A stretch of 57,779 nt of DNA from Candidatus Desulfaltia bathyphila (GTDB lineage Bacteria > Desulfobacterota > Desulfobacteria > Desulfobacterales > ETH-SRB1), in the NCBI GenBank assembly GCA_014381545.1, contig JACNLL010000026.1, forward strand, positions 1 through 57,779, read 5' to 3'. How positions within the stretch are numbered: the first letter of the stretch is position 1; each line of letters begins with the position of its first letter. Of the stretch, positions 10,303-19,935 are shown in pieces. The notes under the pieces were generated by a model. It did no database searches. It had not been told where the DNA came from and saw only the letters and a list, made by a program, of their open reading frames with translations. The position numbers and the translations under genes are program-made.

Positions 10303-11306
10303 CGTTTTGATCTTTTTAGAAGATAAATAAACAACGGCGCTCCGATCATGGCGGTAATCACGCCGGCAGGCATCTCACCCTGCTGCGGGAAGGTCCTTGC
10401 CAGTAAATCACATATAACCATATACGCCCCGCCTCCAAGAATACAGGCTGGAACAAGGACACGATGGTCAGGGCCGAGTATAAGCCGCAGCAGATGCGGC
10501 ATAACCAGGCCGACAAAACCCAGCAGGCCGCAATGACATACGGTTGAGCTAACCATAAACGATGTAACTACAAGAAGGATCGTGGTTACCCTCTTGATGT
10601 TTACGCCCATGGTCTGGGCCATTTCATTTCCCATAAGGAGAAGATTCATCGAATGTGAATATCTGAAAAGAATAATAAAACAGGGCAAAAGTGTTAGGGC
10701 AAGTATTCCGACTTGTCCGATATCGCTCATGGAAAGATCTCCCATGAGCCAGAAAATAATATTATGGAGCCTGGAGTCCTGCGTCATGGAAACAAGAAAC
10801 ATGATAATCGCACCGCAGAATGCATTTACCATTACACCGGAAAGAAGCAGTGTATTTTTTTTAAGAATAGATTGTCCTGATGACATTATAAGAAGCAAAA
10901 GCAGCGTGGCTATACTTCCAAGAAAGGCGGTAAAGCTGACACCCGGAAAACGGGATAATCCAGCTAATATGCCGATAATAGCGCCAATAGCAGATCCGCC
11001 TGAAATGCCAAGAATATATGGTTCGGCAAGCGGGTTTCGAAGAAGCGCCTGGAAAACAAGACCGCCCAGCGAAAGAGTTGCTCCGACCAGGGCTGCCAGC
11101 AGCACACGGGGAAAACGGATTTGCCAGACAATTGTATTTAGTATGGAGTCGGCTCCTCCTCCGAACAGTGATTGTAATACCGCCTTTACTCCGTTTCCGG
11201 TTGACCCTATGGAAATTCCAATAAGCATGGTTATTAAAAGGAGAAGCAAAAGCAGGGAAGAAACCGCCACAATACGCTTTAGCACAAATGGGGCTTTAAG
11301 ATTCAC
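10299..11306 (-). CDS. FecCD/BtuC-type ABC permease
   Basis: RFPRVLLAALVGATLSLGGLVFQALLRNPLAEPYILGISGGSAIGA motif. Confidence 0.92.
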   Translation of the reverse strand: MNLKAPFVLKRIVAVSSLLLLLLLITMLIGISIGSTGNGVKAVLQSLFGGGADSILNTIVWQIRFPRVLLAALVGATLSLGGLVFQALLRNPLAEPYILGISGGSAIGAIIGILAGLSRFPGVSFTAFLGSIATLLLLLIMSSGQSILKKNTLLLSGVMVNAFCGAIIMFLVSMTQDSRLHNIIFWLMGDLSMSDIGQVGILALTLLPCFIILFRYSHSMNLLLMGNEMAQTMGVNIKRVTTILLVVTSFMVSSTVCHCGLLGFVGLVMPHLLRLILGPDHRVLVPACILGGGAYMVICDLLARTFPQQGEMPAGVITAMIGAPLFIYLLKRSKR

Positions 11307-12223
11307 TGTTCATCCTCAAATAGTTCCGGCTCAAATAGTTCCGGATGAATCAGCCTGACAAGAACTTCAAGCCCGTCCAAAAGACGTGGGGTTGGGCGGT
11401 CAAAAAGGCTTGAATCCACCAGGAAAATTCGCTGGTCTCGGACAGCAGGAATGGTTGTCCATCTGCTCCACTCTTTCTTCACACGCTCAAACACTTCGCC
11501 CCTTGCCATGGAAGTGATGATAAAAACCTCCGGAGAAAGGGTCAGAACCTGCTCCCGGCTAAACCGAGGATATCTGGTGGTTCCTTCTGCAAGATTTTTT
11601 CCTCCGGCCAGCAAAATAAGTTCATGGATAAATGTATCCGACCCTGCTGAAACAATGGGGAAAATTCCAACCTGATAAAAGACCCGCGGCCTGTTTGAGG
11701 CTTTTGCCACCAGAAACTCCACCCGCTGAATCCGGAAACGCATCTTTTGCACCAGACTTTTTGCCTTTTTGCCGGCATTCAGGAGAGCGCCGATCTCAAT
11801 AACCGTTTCCATAACAGAATCAAGATCCCTGGGATTCACAACATATACAGGCACTTGAAGAGACCCAAGCCTTTCAACAACCGCCCTGGGGTTGCCATCC
11901 TTTATAGCTATACAAAGATCCGGTTTTAAGGCCACTATCCTTTCCAGATCGAGCCGCACAAATGAACCAACCTTTGGAAGCTTTACGGCTTCGGGAGGAA
12001 AATCGCTGAACCTGGTTACACCTGCTAAACGATGTTCCTGGCCCAGCCCATAAATAATTTCCGTGATACTCGGGGCAAAAGATATAATCCGCTGGGGGTT
12101 ATCAGGCAACATAACGGATCGTCCCAGTTGATCGGTTGTCTTTTTAACGGCAGATTGAGCCCCTGCAGAAAAGGAAAGAAATATTAAAACCGGCAAAACG
12201 ATGACCAGATGTTTGTATCTCAT
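11303..12223 (-). CDS. Periplasmic substrate-binding protein, BtuF-like (corrinoid or iron chelate)
   Basis: PQRIISFAPSITEIIYGLGQEHRLAGVTRFSDFPPEAVKLPKVGSF; signal peptide; overlaps permease gene. Confidence 0.88.
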   Translation of the reverse strand: MRYKHLVIVLPVLIFLSFSAGAQSAVKKTTDQLGRSVMLPDNPQRIISFAPSITEIIYGLGQEHRLAGVTRFSDFPPEAVKLPKVGSFVRLDLERIVALKPDLCIAIKDGNPRAVVERLGSLQVPVYVVNPRDLDSVMETVIEIGALLNAGKKAKSLVQKMRFRIQRVEFLVAKASNRPRVFYQVGIFPIVSAGSDTFIHELILLAGGKNLAEGTTRYPRFSREQVLTLSPEVFIITSMARGEVFERVKKEWSRWTTIPAVRDQRIFLVDSSLFDRPTPRLLDGLEVLVRLIHPELFEPELFEDEQ

Positions 12224-12225
12224 AA

Positions 12226-12447
12226 TTATTTATCAGGATTTATGGGTATTTCCAGGCCCCACCAGCCTTGCTCCTGTGTTTTCTTTAAACTTTCCGCTGA
12301 AGGATATTCGAACCCATATATGCTGAATTTCAGGTGATCCCAGTTTTTGTACATTGTGTCATGCTCAAAAAATTCAGACTCTTTTGCCAGGGTTCCGCAG
12401 CCTGAAAAAAACAAACCCAGGATAAAGATCAAAACAATTTTTTTCAT
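12226..12447 (-). CDS. Small lipoprotein of unknown function
   Basis: Signal peptide with lipobox-like LFFSGC. Confidence 0.65.
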   Translation of the reverse strand: MKKIVLIFILGLFFSGCGTLAKESEFFEHDTMYKNWDHLKFSIYGFEYPSAESLKKTQEQGWWGLEIPINPDK

Positions 12448-12460
12448 AATCTTAAGCTCC

Positions 12461-13564
12461 TCAAACAGACGCCTTTCTTTTATCCGTTATTATAATATCC
12501 CTTTTCGGATATGGTATCTCAATCCCCTCCTTATCAAACTCATCTTTTACTCTATCTGTAATGTAGGAAATTGTATCCATACGTTTTCGCGCATCATCAA
12601 TCCATACCCTGAGCTGGAGATCGACCGATGATTCCCCAAAATTTTTAACAACCACGTTAGGCGGCGGCTCTTTTGAAATCCAGTCAGCGGAATCAGCAAC
12701 CCTTTTAATTATCTCCTTCGTCTTTTTCATATCCGCGTCATATGCAACTCCAATATTAATTCTAACCCTGATCTTTGATGTGATAATAGTGTAATTTACA
12801 ATATCGCGTGTCATTATTTCGTTATTGGGAATAATTATTACAATATTATCGGTTGTCCTTATCTTTGTCGCGCGAAGGCCTATACCTATTACATCGCCCC
12901 ACGAGGCGCTTCCGGCCGGAGCGTTCCACACTTCGATCCGATCACCTATTTCAAAGGGCCTGTCAATGATGAGCAATACACCGGCTATAAGATTTGACAG
13001 CGTATCCTTGGCCGCAAACCCTATTGCTATTCCGATTACGCCTGCACCCGCAATAAACGGCATTACATTTACGCCCAGAATATCAAGGGCCAGAATGATC
13101 GCCGTCAGATAAACTATTACGCCGGCAAATTTGTTAAGCAGGTCGAAAATAATATTATCAATCTTGGTCTCTGTTTTAGCGGCAATATTATTTTCCAGAT
13201 AAGTAAGAAGCATAACAAGGAAATCTTTCACAGGGGCCGCAAGTAGTATAATCAAAAAAGCAAAGAATGCCTTTTCGATTAATTGAATGTTGAAAATCCT
13301 GATAAGATATGTGCCTGTTACAAGCACCAGAGCATAAAAAACCGCTCTGCGGGCAGCTATAAAAACCTTTGTGTCAATACGTATAAAGTTATATTTTTTT
13401 GCCCGTTTCTGAATATAATTAAGGATGCATTTCAATATCATCCAGACAATAAATGAACCAGCGACTGCAAGAGCAGCCTTATATACAACATTTAAATATA
13501 CAGACTCTCCTGGAAATATTGCCAGGAGTTTATTCCAATATATATTCAAGTTATTCATAGACAC
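12461..13564 (-). CDS. MscS-family mechanosensitive ion channel (second copy)
   Basis: GAGVIGIAIGFAAKDTLSNLIAGVLLIIDRPFEIGDRIEV motif. Confidence 0.88.
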   Translation of the reverse strand: MSMNNLNIYWNKLLAIFPGESVYLNVVYKAALAVAGSFIVWMILKCILNYIQKRAKKYNFIRIDTKVFIAARRAVFYALVLVTGTYLIRIFNIQLIEKAFFAFLIILLAAPVKDFLVMLLTYLENNIAAKTETKIDNIIFDLLNKFAGVIVYLTAIILALDILGVNVMPFIAGAGVIGIAIGFAAKDTLSNLIAGVLLIIDRPFEIGDRIEVWNAPAGSASWGDVIGIGLRATKIRTTDNIVIIIPNNEIMTRDIVNYTIITSKIRVRINIGVAYDADMKKTKEIIKRVADSADWISKEPPPNVVVKNFGESSVDLQLRVWIDDARKRMDTISYITDRVKDEFDKEGIEIPYPKRDIIITDKRKASV

Positions 13565-13655
13565 TCCATTTTATATCATGTATAATTTTATATTTATAAT
13601 GGGGTACATGCTTTTTTCAAATCTATAGCTACCTTACTGTTTTGTCAAACAATAG

Positions 13656-13800
13656 TGATGGCGTCGTAAAAAGTCGAAAAACATGTCATTGCGAGCGAAG
13701 CGAAGCAATCTCGTATAAGATAAGTGCTTATATTTATTAGATTGCTTCGTCGTTGCACTCCTCGCAATGACTTGGGGAATGACTTTTTACGAAACCATTA
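13656..13800. repeat. Nested palindromic MITE-like element (family A)
   Basis: Terminal inverted repeats TGATGGCGTCGTAAAAAGTC / TAATGGTTTCGTAAAAAGTC (reverse complement of right end), enclosing a second inverted repeat (GTCATTGCGAGCGAAGCGAAGCAATCT ... AGATTGCTTCGTCGTTGCACTCCTCGCAATGAC). Confidence 0.85.
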
Positions 13801-13817
13801 AGTGTTGAATAATCAAA

Positions 13818-15086
13818 ATGCCTGACGTTAAGTATAACTTCTTATCTTTATTACTAATAATATATTTTCTGCTTCCCGGGCAACCGGAAAATTTATGGGC
13901 TGAAAATCAATACACTCAAAACAATCATCCAACAAAGCGCTCTATAAGCAAAGCGCTTCAAGCCCTGCAACATGACATCGGCAGTAATGATGCTGTGCTT
14001 GTCGCAAACCGGCAAGGTAGAATAATATTTTCCAAAAATGCCGAAAAACCACTGATTCCGGCTTCCACCCTGAAAATACTGACATCTCTTGTGGCGCTTC
14101 ATTATCTCGGGCCTGATTACAGATTCACAACTGAATTCTACATGGATGCAAAGGCAAATCTAAAAATAAAGGGCTACGGAGATCCGCTTTTGATATCAGA
14201 AATTTTAGCAAAGATATCAAAATCCTTAAGCGCTGATCTTTCAATAAAGGGTCAAAGGATCAACGATCTTGTTCTGGATGACTCATATTTTATAAAAAAA
14301 ATAGTAATTCCCGGAAAGACAGAATCATTAGAGCCATATGATGCGCCAAACGGAGCCCTGTGCGTCAACTTCAACACTGTTTATTTTAAACAACTTAAAG
14401 ACGGCTCCTTTATCAGCGCCGAACCCCAGACACCTCTTTTGCCGATCGCTTTTAAAAGGATTAAACAGTCCGGTCTCAAGAAGGAAAGAATAGTGCTTAC
14501 TCATGCTGAAAATGAAATTACTCTTTATGCAGGGCATCTTTTTCAATATTTACTGAATAAAGAAGGTATAAAAACAAAGGGAAAGATAAAATTAGGCACG
14601 GTTCGGAAAGACAAAAATAAACTGATTTATCGCTATGCTTCAGAATTTACCTTAAAACAAATAATATCAAGGCTACTTGAGCATTCAAATAACTTTATGG
14701 CAAACCAGATACTGATTGCAACAGGAGCAAAGGTTTTCGGTCCTCCAGGAACGCTGGGCAAAGGGATACTCGCAGCATCAACTTACGCAAAAAATGTGCT
14801 TAATATAGACAACATCCGCCTTGTTGAAGGCTCTGGAATGTCGAGGAGAAACAGGATTTCCGCAAAGAATCTGGCTAAAATTATCAAAGAATTTGAGCCG
14901 TATTACAATCTAATGCGCCATTTAAAGGGAGAGTATTATAAATCAGGAACATTAAAGGGCATAACAACAAGGACAGGCTATATTGAAAATAAAAAAGGGG
15001 AATTGTATCGCTTTGTAGTAATGTTGAACTCGCCCGGCAAATCAATGCAAAACATTATGGATAGTATTCATCAGCTTGTTGAGTAG
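13818..15086 (+). CDS. dacB: D-alanyl-D-alanine carboxypeptidase / PBP4-like (peptidase S13)
   Basis: IPASTLKILTSLVALHYLGPDYRF, SNNFMANQIL, KSGTLKGITTRTGYIENKKG. Confidence 0.85.
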   Translation: MPDVKYNFLSLLLIIYFLLPGQPENLWAENQYTQNNHPTKRSISKALQALQHDIGSNDAVLVANRQGRIIFSKNAEKPLIPASTLKILTSLVALHYLGPDYRFTTEFYMDAKANLKIKGYGDPLLISEILAKISKSLSADLSIKGQRINDLVLDDSYFIKKIVIPGKTESLEPYDAPNGALCVNFNTVYFKQLKDGSFISAEPQTPLLPIAFKRIKQSGLKKERIVLTHAENEITLYAGHLFQYLLNKEGIKTKGKIKLGTVRKDKNKLIYRYASEFTLKQIISRLLEHSNNFMANQILIATGAKVFGPPGTLGKGILAASTYAKNVLNIDNIRLVEGSGMSRRNRISAKNLAKIIKEFEPYYNLMRHLKGEYYKSGTLKGITTRTGYIENKKGELYRFVVMLNSPGKSMQNIMDSIHQLVE

Positions 15087-15117
15087 AGGTCGTGTGAAGT
15101 TATTTTTGCGTGAACCC

Positions 15118-16368
15118 TTAGTGCTTAAAGCTCCTCTGCCCCGTATATACCATTGTAGCATCCGCCTCATTGCATGCCTCAATCGACTGATAGTCGTTTA
15201 CAGATCCTCCAGGCTGAATTACAGCGGAAACACCTTCATTCAGACCCACATCAATACCATCCCTGAATGGAAAAAACGCATCACTGACCATTGCGGAACC
15301 AGGCAGCCCGCCCTTTTCGTCTGCAACTCTGCTGTCAATTTCTGCCTTTTTATCCTTGTCTTTTAATTCATTATAAGGAATTTTATACATCTCAAAACAA
15401 TAACGGTCGGCAAGCTTTCGATATGCCTTATCTCTCGCTATCTCGGCAACCCCTACCCTGTCCTGTTCTCCTGCGCCGATACCAACTGTTACCAGGTCCT
15501 TTACAAAAATAACCGAGTTAGATGTAACTCCTGACTCAACCAGCCATCCAAACAGCATATCATTATATTCCTTCTCGGTCGGCTCACGGTTTATCCTGTA
15601 ATTCTTCCCCTTATATTCGCACTCGGCAATATTAAGATCATCTTTCGACCTGGCAGCAGGCACAAAAGACCACTGAGAGACAATGCCGCCGTCAATAAGA
15701 CTTTTGAATTCTACGAATCTCTGCCCGACAAAATCTGTTAATTTGTCTATGTTTCCTATTCTCACTACCCTGAGGTTTTTCTTCTTTGCAAAAATATCCA
15801 TAACACCAGCTTCAAAATCAGGAGCTACCACAACTTCAGCATATTGTCTGTTAATTGTTTCCGCCGTTGCTTTATCAACAGCTCTGTTTACAGCGATACA
15901 ACCTCCAAATGCAGCAATTCTGTCTGCCATATTGGCCTTAATATAGGCTTTGTCTAAAGAATCGGACTGAGCAACGCCACATGGATTGTTGTGCTTGACA
16001 ATTATAGCGGTTGGCTTGTCCGTAAAATATCTCAGGATATTCAAGGCATTATCAGCATCGGTCAAATTGATTTTGCCGGGATGCTTCCCTGACTGCAACA
16101 ACTCAATGTCAGAAGCCAGATACTGGCCTGGCTGGATTGTTTCGGTTTCACCTAAAATCAGGTTTCCGTTAATCAATTTATACAGGGCTGCTTCCTGACC
16201 GGGATTTTCGCCGTACCTTAAACCTTTTTCAACATTATCTATAGTCCAGGTAACTTTTTCATAAAAAAGAGTCTGCCTTTTATCCTTGTCCACAAAGCTG
16301 ATTTCCATATTAGGCGTAAAATGGTCATCCATGATTGTTTTATACATTTTCTTTAGATCTTCAGCCAT
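15118..16368 (-). CDS. purH: AICAR formyltransferase (PurH C-terminal domain as a separate protein)
   Basis: LRYGENPGQEAALY, AIIVKHNNPCGVAQSDSLDKAY, GAGEQDRVGVAEIA, DAFFPFRDGID, IQPGGSVND. Confidence 0.88.
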   Translation of the reverse strand: MAEDLKKMYKTIMDDHFTPNMEISFVDKDKRQTLFYEKVTWTIDNVEKGLRYGENPGQEAALYKLINGNLILGETETIQPGQYLASDIELLQSGKHPGKINLTDADNALNILRYFTDKPTAIIVKHNNPCGVAQSDSLDKAYIKANMADRIAAFGGCIAVNRAVDKATAETINRQYAEVVVAPDFEAGVMDIFAKKKNLRVVRIGNIDKLTDFVGQRFVEFKSLIDGGIVSQWSFVPAARSKDDLNIAECEYKGKNYRINREPTEKEYNDMLFGWLVESGVTSNSVIFVKDLVTVGIGAGEQDRVGVAEIARDKAYRKLADRYCFEMYKIPYNELKDKDKKAEIDSRVADEKGGLPGSAMVSDAFFPFRDGIDVGLNEGVSAVIQPGGSVNDYQSIEACNEADATMVYTGQRSFKH

Positions 16369-16450
16369 TTATATCTCCTAATTGATTTCAAGTAAGCTAA
16401 CCCTAAAGTTAAGGGGTCGCTTTGCTCCATAATTTTAGTCATTTGTAACT

Positions 16451-17128
16451 TTAAAAGGAATAACAAGCCTTTACTTCATCGAAGGTTCTATCACTCAAAT
16501 AGTCTGCGATAAACCGGTCATATACGGCTGTGTGCTCAAAGGCCTTCTGCGCCAGCTCACAGCGTAGCCTCAGAGATAATTGTCCGTTATTTGATTTTAT
16601 CTCTGATACAATAGTTTCGTAGTCAGAAGGGTCAACAACCGGTGCCACTCTTATAAAGTTTTTGGCGGCAGCCCTTATCATGCAGGGGCCGCCTATATCA
16701 ATATTACCCCTGGCCTGTTCAATGGTTATATTATGTTTTGCAATAGTCTCCTTAAAAGGATACAGATTCACTACGACCATATCGATGGGAACAGAATCTG
16801 TTCTCTTCAAATCATTTTTGTGGTATTCATTATATGTTTCCGTAAGAAGACCCAGATATATTTTAAAATCCAAAGTCTTTACAAGCCCACCCTGGGTTTC
16901 GGGCTGCCCCGTGTAATCTGACACCTGTGTCAAGCAGGATGCGGCATCAGAACCAAGTATCTCTTTTATACTACTGTATGTGCCTCCGGTTGAAAAAAAT
17001 TTTAGCTCAGGATTTACTGAAAGCATCTCCGGTATTAGCTTGTCGAGGCCATTTTTGTCTGAAACACTTACAAGTATGTGCTTCACCATGATTAAATCAT
17101 CGATCCTTTCAACAACATTAATACTCAT
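16451..17128 (-). CDS. IMP cyclohydrolase (PurH N-terminal MGS-like domain as a separate protein)
   Basis: ILVSVSDKNGLDKLIPEM, GLVKTLDFKIYLGLL, VVVNLYPFKETI, IDIGGPCMIRAAAKNF. Confidence 0.87.
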   Translation of the reverse strand: MSINVVERIDDLIMVKHILVSVSDKNGLDKLIPEMLSVNPELKFFSTGGTYSSIKEILGSDAASCLTQVSDYTGQPETQGGLVKTLDFKIYLGLLTETYNEYHKNDLKRTDSVPIDMVVVNLYPFKETIAKHNITIEQARGNIDIGGPCMIRAAAKNFIRVAPVVDPSDYETIVSEIKSNNGQLSLRLRCELAQKAFEHTAVYDRFIADYLSDRTFDEVKACYSF

Positions 17129-17478
17129 TATCTCTACCTTGTTCTCTCATATTTTTCTAAACCTTATATAAAAGGAAGAATTCATTCCCACAAAAAATTT
17201 ACAGATATTGCTTTTTACTGTGCATAAGAAATAAACAATCATTTTAGAACCTTAGTGTCTTTGCAACTTTGTGGCTGAACTATTACCATTTATGTAATTT
17301 TTATGTTATTATCCAAATAGTGTCAAGAATTATGTGTAAAAGGGAAAACCGCTTTTTCTATTGTCACGGCCACTTCTTTTTCCAAAATTCCATTTGCAAT
17401 TCGATAAATTTACGCATAGTTTACTCCCATTAACAGAAATTTACAAACTCATTTTTATGTAACATTAACCGACTGTGC

Positions 17479-19080
17479 GTGAGCTTCATGTGTGATCGAA
17501 TTCAAAACAGGACAGGCTGGATAAGACATGTTTCTATCACTCCCCCAACTCTGCAAAATAATACTGCAGATGCTGATCGGCTTATAGGAGAATTAAAAAC
17601 CAGGCTTAATACCGATGCCGTTGATATAGACTTTTATTTATTAAAAAGATTGCCGGATCTTTTAAGAAAATGCGAATATAATGTCGACTGCATCCTTTTC
17701 AAGGATCGGAAAAGGTGGGTTGTTACAGGTATTACGCATTCGCAGGATACAAGTCCCACCTACGGCCTGGCCGTTGATCTCGGCACCACCAGGATTGTCT
17801 TGCGCCTTATAGACCTTTCAACAGGTTTGATTCCGGCCGAAACATCTTTTGACAATCCCCAAATATCCGTGGGACCCGACGTGTTGGCAAGGATACACTT
17901 TGCGGACCAGGATGGAGGGCTGAATAAGCTCAACAAAATGATTGTCGACAGCCTTAATCGAATGATCATAAGGTTGTGCGATTCCTGTAAAATAAAGCCA
18001 TATAACATATATTCCCTTTCTGTGGCAGGCAATACAGCCATGACCCATTTTTTCATGGGTCTTAGTCTTCACTGGATAGTACGTGAACCATATATTCCGG
18101 TTATAAACAGACCCGGGCTTGTAAAAGCAAAAGAGCTGGGAATTAAGGTTAACCCTATGGCCAGAGTTCTGATCTTTCCAAATGTCGGCAGCTATTTTGG
18201 TGGAGACCTGATTGCAGGAATTCTGTTTTCCGGCTTAAACAAAACAGAGGATACAGCCATTTTGGTTGACGTTGGAACAAATGCAGAGGTTGTATTAGGA
18301 AATAGAGACTGGCTTATTGCCTGTGCCGGAGCAGCAGGCCCTGCCCTGGAATGCGGGGTAACCGGGATGGGTATGATGGCGGGCCCGGGTGTGATTGATC
18401 AGGTTGTTATCGATCATGATACTTATAATATTCGATTGCATACCATTGACAACATGCCGCCCAGAGGGATTTGCGGTTCAGGCCTGATAGACCTTGCAGC
18501 CCAGCTTTTTCTTCGCGGTATGATCGACATCAAGGGCAAGTTGGTGCCGTCGATATGCGGCAACAGACTAAAGAAGAAAGATGGTGCCAGGCATCTTGTG
18601 GTGGCGCCTGCAAAAGATTCCGCCACGGGGTCTGACCTTACTATAAGCCAGGCAGACATTAACAGTCTTATCAGATCCAAGGCCGCCATGTATACAATAC
18701 TTGAGACTATTACATCTTCTGCTGGAATCTCTTTTAAGGATCTTTCTACATTTTATGTGGCAGGCGCCTTTGGATCTTTTATCAATCCCAGGTCGGCTAT
18801 ATCTATTGGAATGCTTCCTGATCTGCCGATTGACCGTTACAAATCCCTGGATAACAGCTCTATTGGCGGAGCAACCATGGTGCTTACATCGAGTGAGTGT
18901 TTAGATGAGATCGATAATATCAGAGACCGCATTACTTATCTTGAATTAAACGTAAATCAGGAATTCATGAACAGATTCAGCGCTGCCAGGTTTCTCCCCC
19001 ATACTGATTCCTCGCTTTTTCGCTCGGTGAAGACGTGTGCCCACATCTCCCCTCCACAAAAGCCTTCCGCGGCAGGATAA
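17479..19080 (+). CDS. ASKHA-domain corrinoid reductive-activation protein (RACo-like, DUF4445), no N-terminal 2Fe-2S domain
   Basis: YGLAVDLGTTRIVLRLIDL, AILVDVGTNAEVVLGN, MMAGPGVI, GICGSGLIDLAAQL, FYVAGAFGSFINPRSAISIGMLPD; GTG start proposed. Confidence 0.8.
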   Translation: MSFMCDRIQNRTGWIRHVSITPPTLQNNTADADRLIGELKTRLNTDAVDIDFYLLKRLPDLLRKCEYNVDCILFKDRKRWVVTGITHSQDTSPTYGLAVDLGTTRIVLRLIDLSTGLIPAETSFDNPQISVGPDVLARIHFADQDGGLNKLNKMIVDSLNRMIIRLCDSCKIKPYNIYSLSVAGNTAMTHFFMGLSLHWIVREPYIPVINRPGLVKAKELGIKVNPMARVLIFPNVGSYFGGDLIAGILFSGLNKTEDTAILVDVGTNAEVVLGNRDWLIACAGAAGPALECGVTGMGMMAGPGVIDQVVIDHDTYNIRLHTIDNMPPRGICGSGLIDLAAQLFLRGMIDIKGKLVPSICGNRLKKKDGARHLVVAPAKDSATGSDLTISQADINSLIRSKAAMYTILETITSSAGISFKDLSTFYVAGAFGSFINPRSAISIGMLPDLPIDRYKSLDNSSIGGATMVLTSSECLDEIDNIRDRITYLELNVNQEFMNRFSAARFLPHTDSSLFRSVKTCAHISPPQKPSAAG

Positions 19081-19105
19081 CCTTGAACCACAATATGTTG
19101 CGTCA

Positions 19106-19144
19106 CTTTTTCTCTTGACACACATTCAATTACCTTTATATACT
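19106..19144 (+). promoter_or_regulatory. Candidate sigma70-type promoter for the CBS-domain gene
   Basis: CTTTTTCTCTTGACACACA containing TTGACA (19115-19120), 18-bp spacer, TATACT (19139-19144). Confidence 0.5.
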
Positions 19145-19230
19145 TAATTTTTATACAAATTATTTTGATTTTTTATGAAATATGCAGACCGGCGGGGTCA
19201 GAGCCCCTTACAAGCAATGGAGGAAATATT

Positions 19231-19935
19231 ATGTTAGTCAAAGGATGGATGTCAAGTGATGTAATTTCAGTCGAGGAAGAAACTTCTATGATGAAGGCTT
19301 CCGTCCTTATGAAGGAAAACAATATTCGTCGTCTCCCTGTAGTCAGAAAGGGAAAATTAGTTGGGCTTGTTACTGATACGGATTTAAAAGAGGCTTCTCC
19401 ATCAAAGGCGACCACTCTGGATATCTATGAAATAAGTTATCTGTTGTCTGAGATTAAAGTCAAAGAATTGATGTCAAAAAACGTGACCTATGTGAAACCT
19501 GATGAGACTATAGAATTTGCAGCGGTCTTGATGCTTGAAAACAAGATTTCAGGACTCCCGGTAATAAACGATCAACAAAATTTGATCGGTGTTATAACGG
19601 AAACAGATATATTCAAAGCTTTAATCCATATTACCGGAGTATACAACGGCGATACACAGTTTGCTCTCTGCCTGAGAGATAAACCGGGATCAGTGCATGA
19701 AGTTGCGGATGTCATCCGCAACATGGGCGGCCGGGTCGTGAGTATACTCACAAGCTATGACTTAGCGGATGAAGGGTACAGAAACGTCTATTTTCGAATT
19801 CGACATATGGAACATGATCGGCTGGTAAAACTGGTCAATATTCTGGAAGAAAAATTCACAGTACTATATACAGTCAAAGAATCCTTGGAAAAGGTTGCAG
19901 ATAGGCGGTTGCATAAAGATTATGAATCCTCGTGA
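19231..19935 (+). CDS. Tandem CBS-domain protein with C-terminal ACT-like region
   Basis: MLVKGWMSSDVISVEEETSM...NIRRLPVV...LVGLVTDTDL and VKELMSKNVTYVKPDETIEFAA...GLPVINDQQNLIGVITETDIF; C-terminal FALCLRDKPGSVHEVADVI. Confidence 0.85.
   Translation: MLVKGWMSSDVISVEEETSMMKASVLMKENNIRRLPVVRKGKLVGLVTDTDLKEASPSKATTLDIYEISYLLSEIKVKELMSKNVTYVKPDETIEFAAVLMLENKISGLPVINDQQNLIGVITETDIFKALIHITGVYNGDTQFALCLRDKPGSVHEVADVIRNMGGRVVSILTSYDLADEGYRNVYFRIRHMEHDRLVKLVNILEEKFTVLYTVKESLEKVADRRLHKDYESS

Noticed and set aside
10582-11358. 258-aa plus-strand ORF opposite the FecCD-type permease
   Set aside because: Antisense to a well-supported ABC permease; no recognisable domain.
12224-12460. Cobalamin riboswitch upstream of the BtuFCD-like operon
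   Set aside because: The space is occupied by a lipoprotein gene with very short gaps; no B12-box-like sequence was recognised.
17281-17478. Missing 2Fe-2S domain of the RACo-like protein hidden by a frameshift upstream
   Set aside because: No ferredoxin-like cysteine motif could be read in the short upstream region and an in-frame stop is present; a deletion cannot be excluded without comparison.
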